A stretch of DNA of 64,000 nucleotides, from assembly GCA_944470555.2 (NCBI GenBank), contig OX104127.1, forward strand, positions 55,274,140 through 55,338,139. The letters are read 5' to 3'. The notes beneath the pieces were generated by a model. The model did not search any database. It was not told the origin of the DNA and worked only from the letters and a program-made list of their open reading frames with translations. This stretch comes from Heterobilharzia americana. Its lineage: Eukaryota; Platyhelminthes; Trematoda; Strigeidida; Schistosomatidae. Both the position numbers and the translations under genes were made by a program. Of the stretch, positions 63,073 through 64,000 are shown piece after piece; position 1 is the first letter of the stretch; each line of letters begins with the position of its first letter.

Positions 63073-63640
63073 TTACATTTGACAAGTGCCAGCGGAACGC
63101 ACGCCAAACATACTTGGACTTCTACTCAATACGTTCAAAAGACCCTGCATATTATCAGCCTCTTCACCTAACAGGACAATATCGTCTGAATACTCCAAGT
63201 CAACCAAATAACCTCCAGGGAGTAGATCAATCCCTGTGAAATCAGACGTACCAAAGTTTATGTCCATTAGTACGTCTAAGATGAAGTTAAATAGGAACGG
63301 TGACAGTGGACATCCCAGACGGAAACCACAGGTTGTCGTCAATTCACATGAAAAATCTTCATAAGCCCCGACACGACTGCATGAGTTCAAGTAGACAGCT
63401 TGGATAAGGATTACCTACTTGCTCGTTACTCGCTTTAGAGTCAAACAATTCCAGAACACTCCACGATGGGCAGAGTCGAATGTCACCTGAGGGTCAAGAA
63501 ATATGGCAAATGTCCGTCGTTGGCCAGTAGGTATATGTTCCAGAACCCGTTGGAGGGTGAAAATGTGACCGATTCATCCTCGTCCATGTCTGAAGCCTGC
63601 CTAGTTTCCTCTGGTTTGTTGTTCTAGAGCCTCAGTTGGA
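63073..63640 (-). pseudogene. CR1-type reverse transcriptase, 5' truncated by window edge
   Basis: The open frame 63390-63073 (105 residues) holds SCELTTTCGFRLGCPLSPFL, FNFILDVLMD, GIDLLPGGYLVDLEYSDDIV and LLGEEADNMQGLLNVLSRSP. The alanine to serine change in YADD keeps both aspartates. Upstream, 63640-63400 continues with DPQVTFDSAHRGVFWN in which the block A aspartate is preserved. The break at 63400 is a frameshift or stop. Confidence 0.88.
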
Positions 63641-64000
63641 TGTCAGGTAATTATGGACCCTAGGATCTTGAAAAACATTTTGTTCAAACTAATTCCCCTG
63701 TCACAAGAAGATTTCTCTCCCCTTTTCATAGAGGAGGATTATTAGTAAAGTAGACCAGTTTAACGGCACCATCTCTGATTCCCATGCACTACCTAGTATC
63801 TCCGTCACTTTAAATAGTAACTTTCTACCTCCATCCTAGAAATCTTGGGGCATCGAACAATCAGATCCTGCTACTTTTCATCGTTTCAGGTCCCGCAAAA
63901 TTTTCGCACTTTTGAAGAGAGTTGGAGAACCGACATGTTCATCCAATTCAAGTTCAGCCTGAATGCTGGGCAAATGAAGTATTGTTGAGGGCCAGTTGCA

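Larger units (their letters stand above)
62480..64000 (-). mobile_element. CR1-type LINE, continues beyond the window
   Basis: Minus strand, third CR1-type copy and a different subfamily from the first two. From 63990 downward: a decayed N-terminal RT part, HIFTLQRVLEHIPTGQRRTF, FLDPQVTFDSAHRGVFWNC (block A), CGFRLGCPLSPFLFNFILDV (block B), VDLEYSDDIVLLGEEADNMQ (block C; YADD reads YSDD), a TYLRCCNSLNGLAADEILAR block, then a C-terminal block with WWDHRMSNVYVGRRVLGK and FEHVLRMTSHHLSRHALL. The endonuclease would lie past 64000. Confidence 0.9.

Overview
The window looks like a gene-poor, repeat-saturated stretch of a schistosome-type flatworm genome (Schistosoma or a close relative). It is AT-rich. 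It holds tRNA-headed short interspersed elements that carry hammerhead ribozymes (the SM-alpha arrangement known from schistosomes), 3.3 to 3.5 kb RTE-clade LINEs with A/T-rich microsatellite tails, CR1-type LINEs and Penelope-like elements. I found no convincing host protein-coding gene, no intact tRNA or rRNA gene, and nothing bacterial. All recognisable coding sequence belongs to decayed retroelements.

Layout: 1-1160 Penelope fossil with a hammerhead-like insert; 1403-1980 tandem S1 SINEs; 2535-2775 SM-alpha SINE with a well-formed ribozyme; 3845-5815 two RTE pieces; 6810-7450 S3 SINE split by an RTE tail; 8440-8920 Penelope endonuclease; 9438-9612 ACT microsatellite; 9960-12470 CR1-type LINE; 12584-13600 and 15122-16302 RTE copies; 17425-18270 an S1 palindrome; 18350-21095 a cluster of SINEs; 21480-25850 Penelope copies in opposite orientation around an unnamed repeat (R3); 25850-27940 no recognised content; 27945-28572 opposed S1 pair; 29520-30290 Penelope; 30570-31806 RTE; 32560-33000 R3; 33190-36772 an S1 SINE split by a full-length RTE with a target-site duplication; 37095-39400 SM-alpha and Penelope remnants; 39405-39690 the 3' end of a Gypsy-like LTR element; 40115-41160 a Penelope element between inverted terminal repeats; 42245-45725 CR1-type LINE; 45735-52400 mixed SINE, RTE and R3; 52446-58092 a full-length RTE and an inverted partner sharing an 889-bp inverted repeat; 58350-61570 SINEs and fold-backs; 62480-64000 a CR1-type LINE that runs off the end.

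How the parts fit: RTE, CR1 and Penelope elements once supplied reverse transcriptase and endonuclease. The SINEs have tRNA-like heads (probable RNA polymerase III promoters) and hammerhead cores downstream, and presumably depended on LINE machinery in trans. The window's main interest is (i) three SINE families that each end their ribozyme core with an 8-nt stem III, exactly self-complementary in two of them, (ii) several long inverted repeats whose arms match far better than the surrounding copies, and (iii) a Penelope element flanked by inverted repeats that carry a hammerhead-like motif. Element names S1, S3 and R3 are my own labels for this window. Family assignments come from reading motifs by eye; no database search was run.
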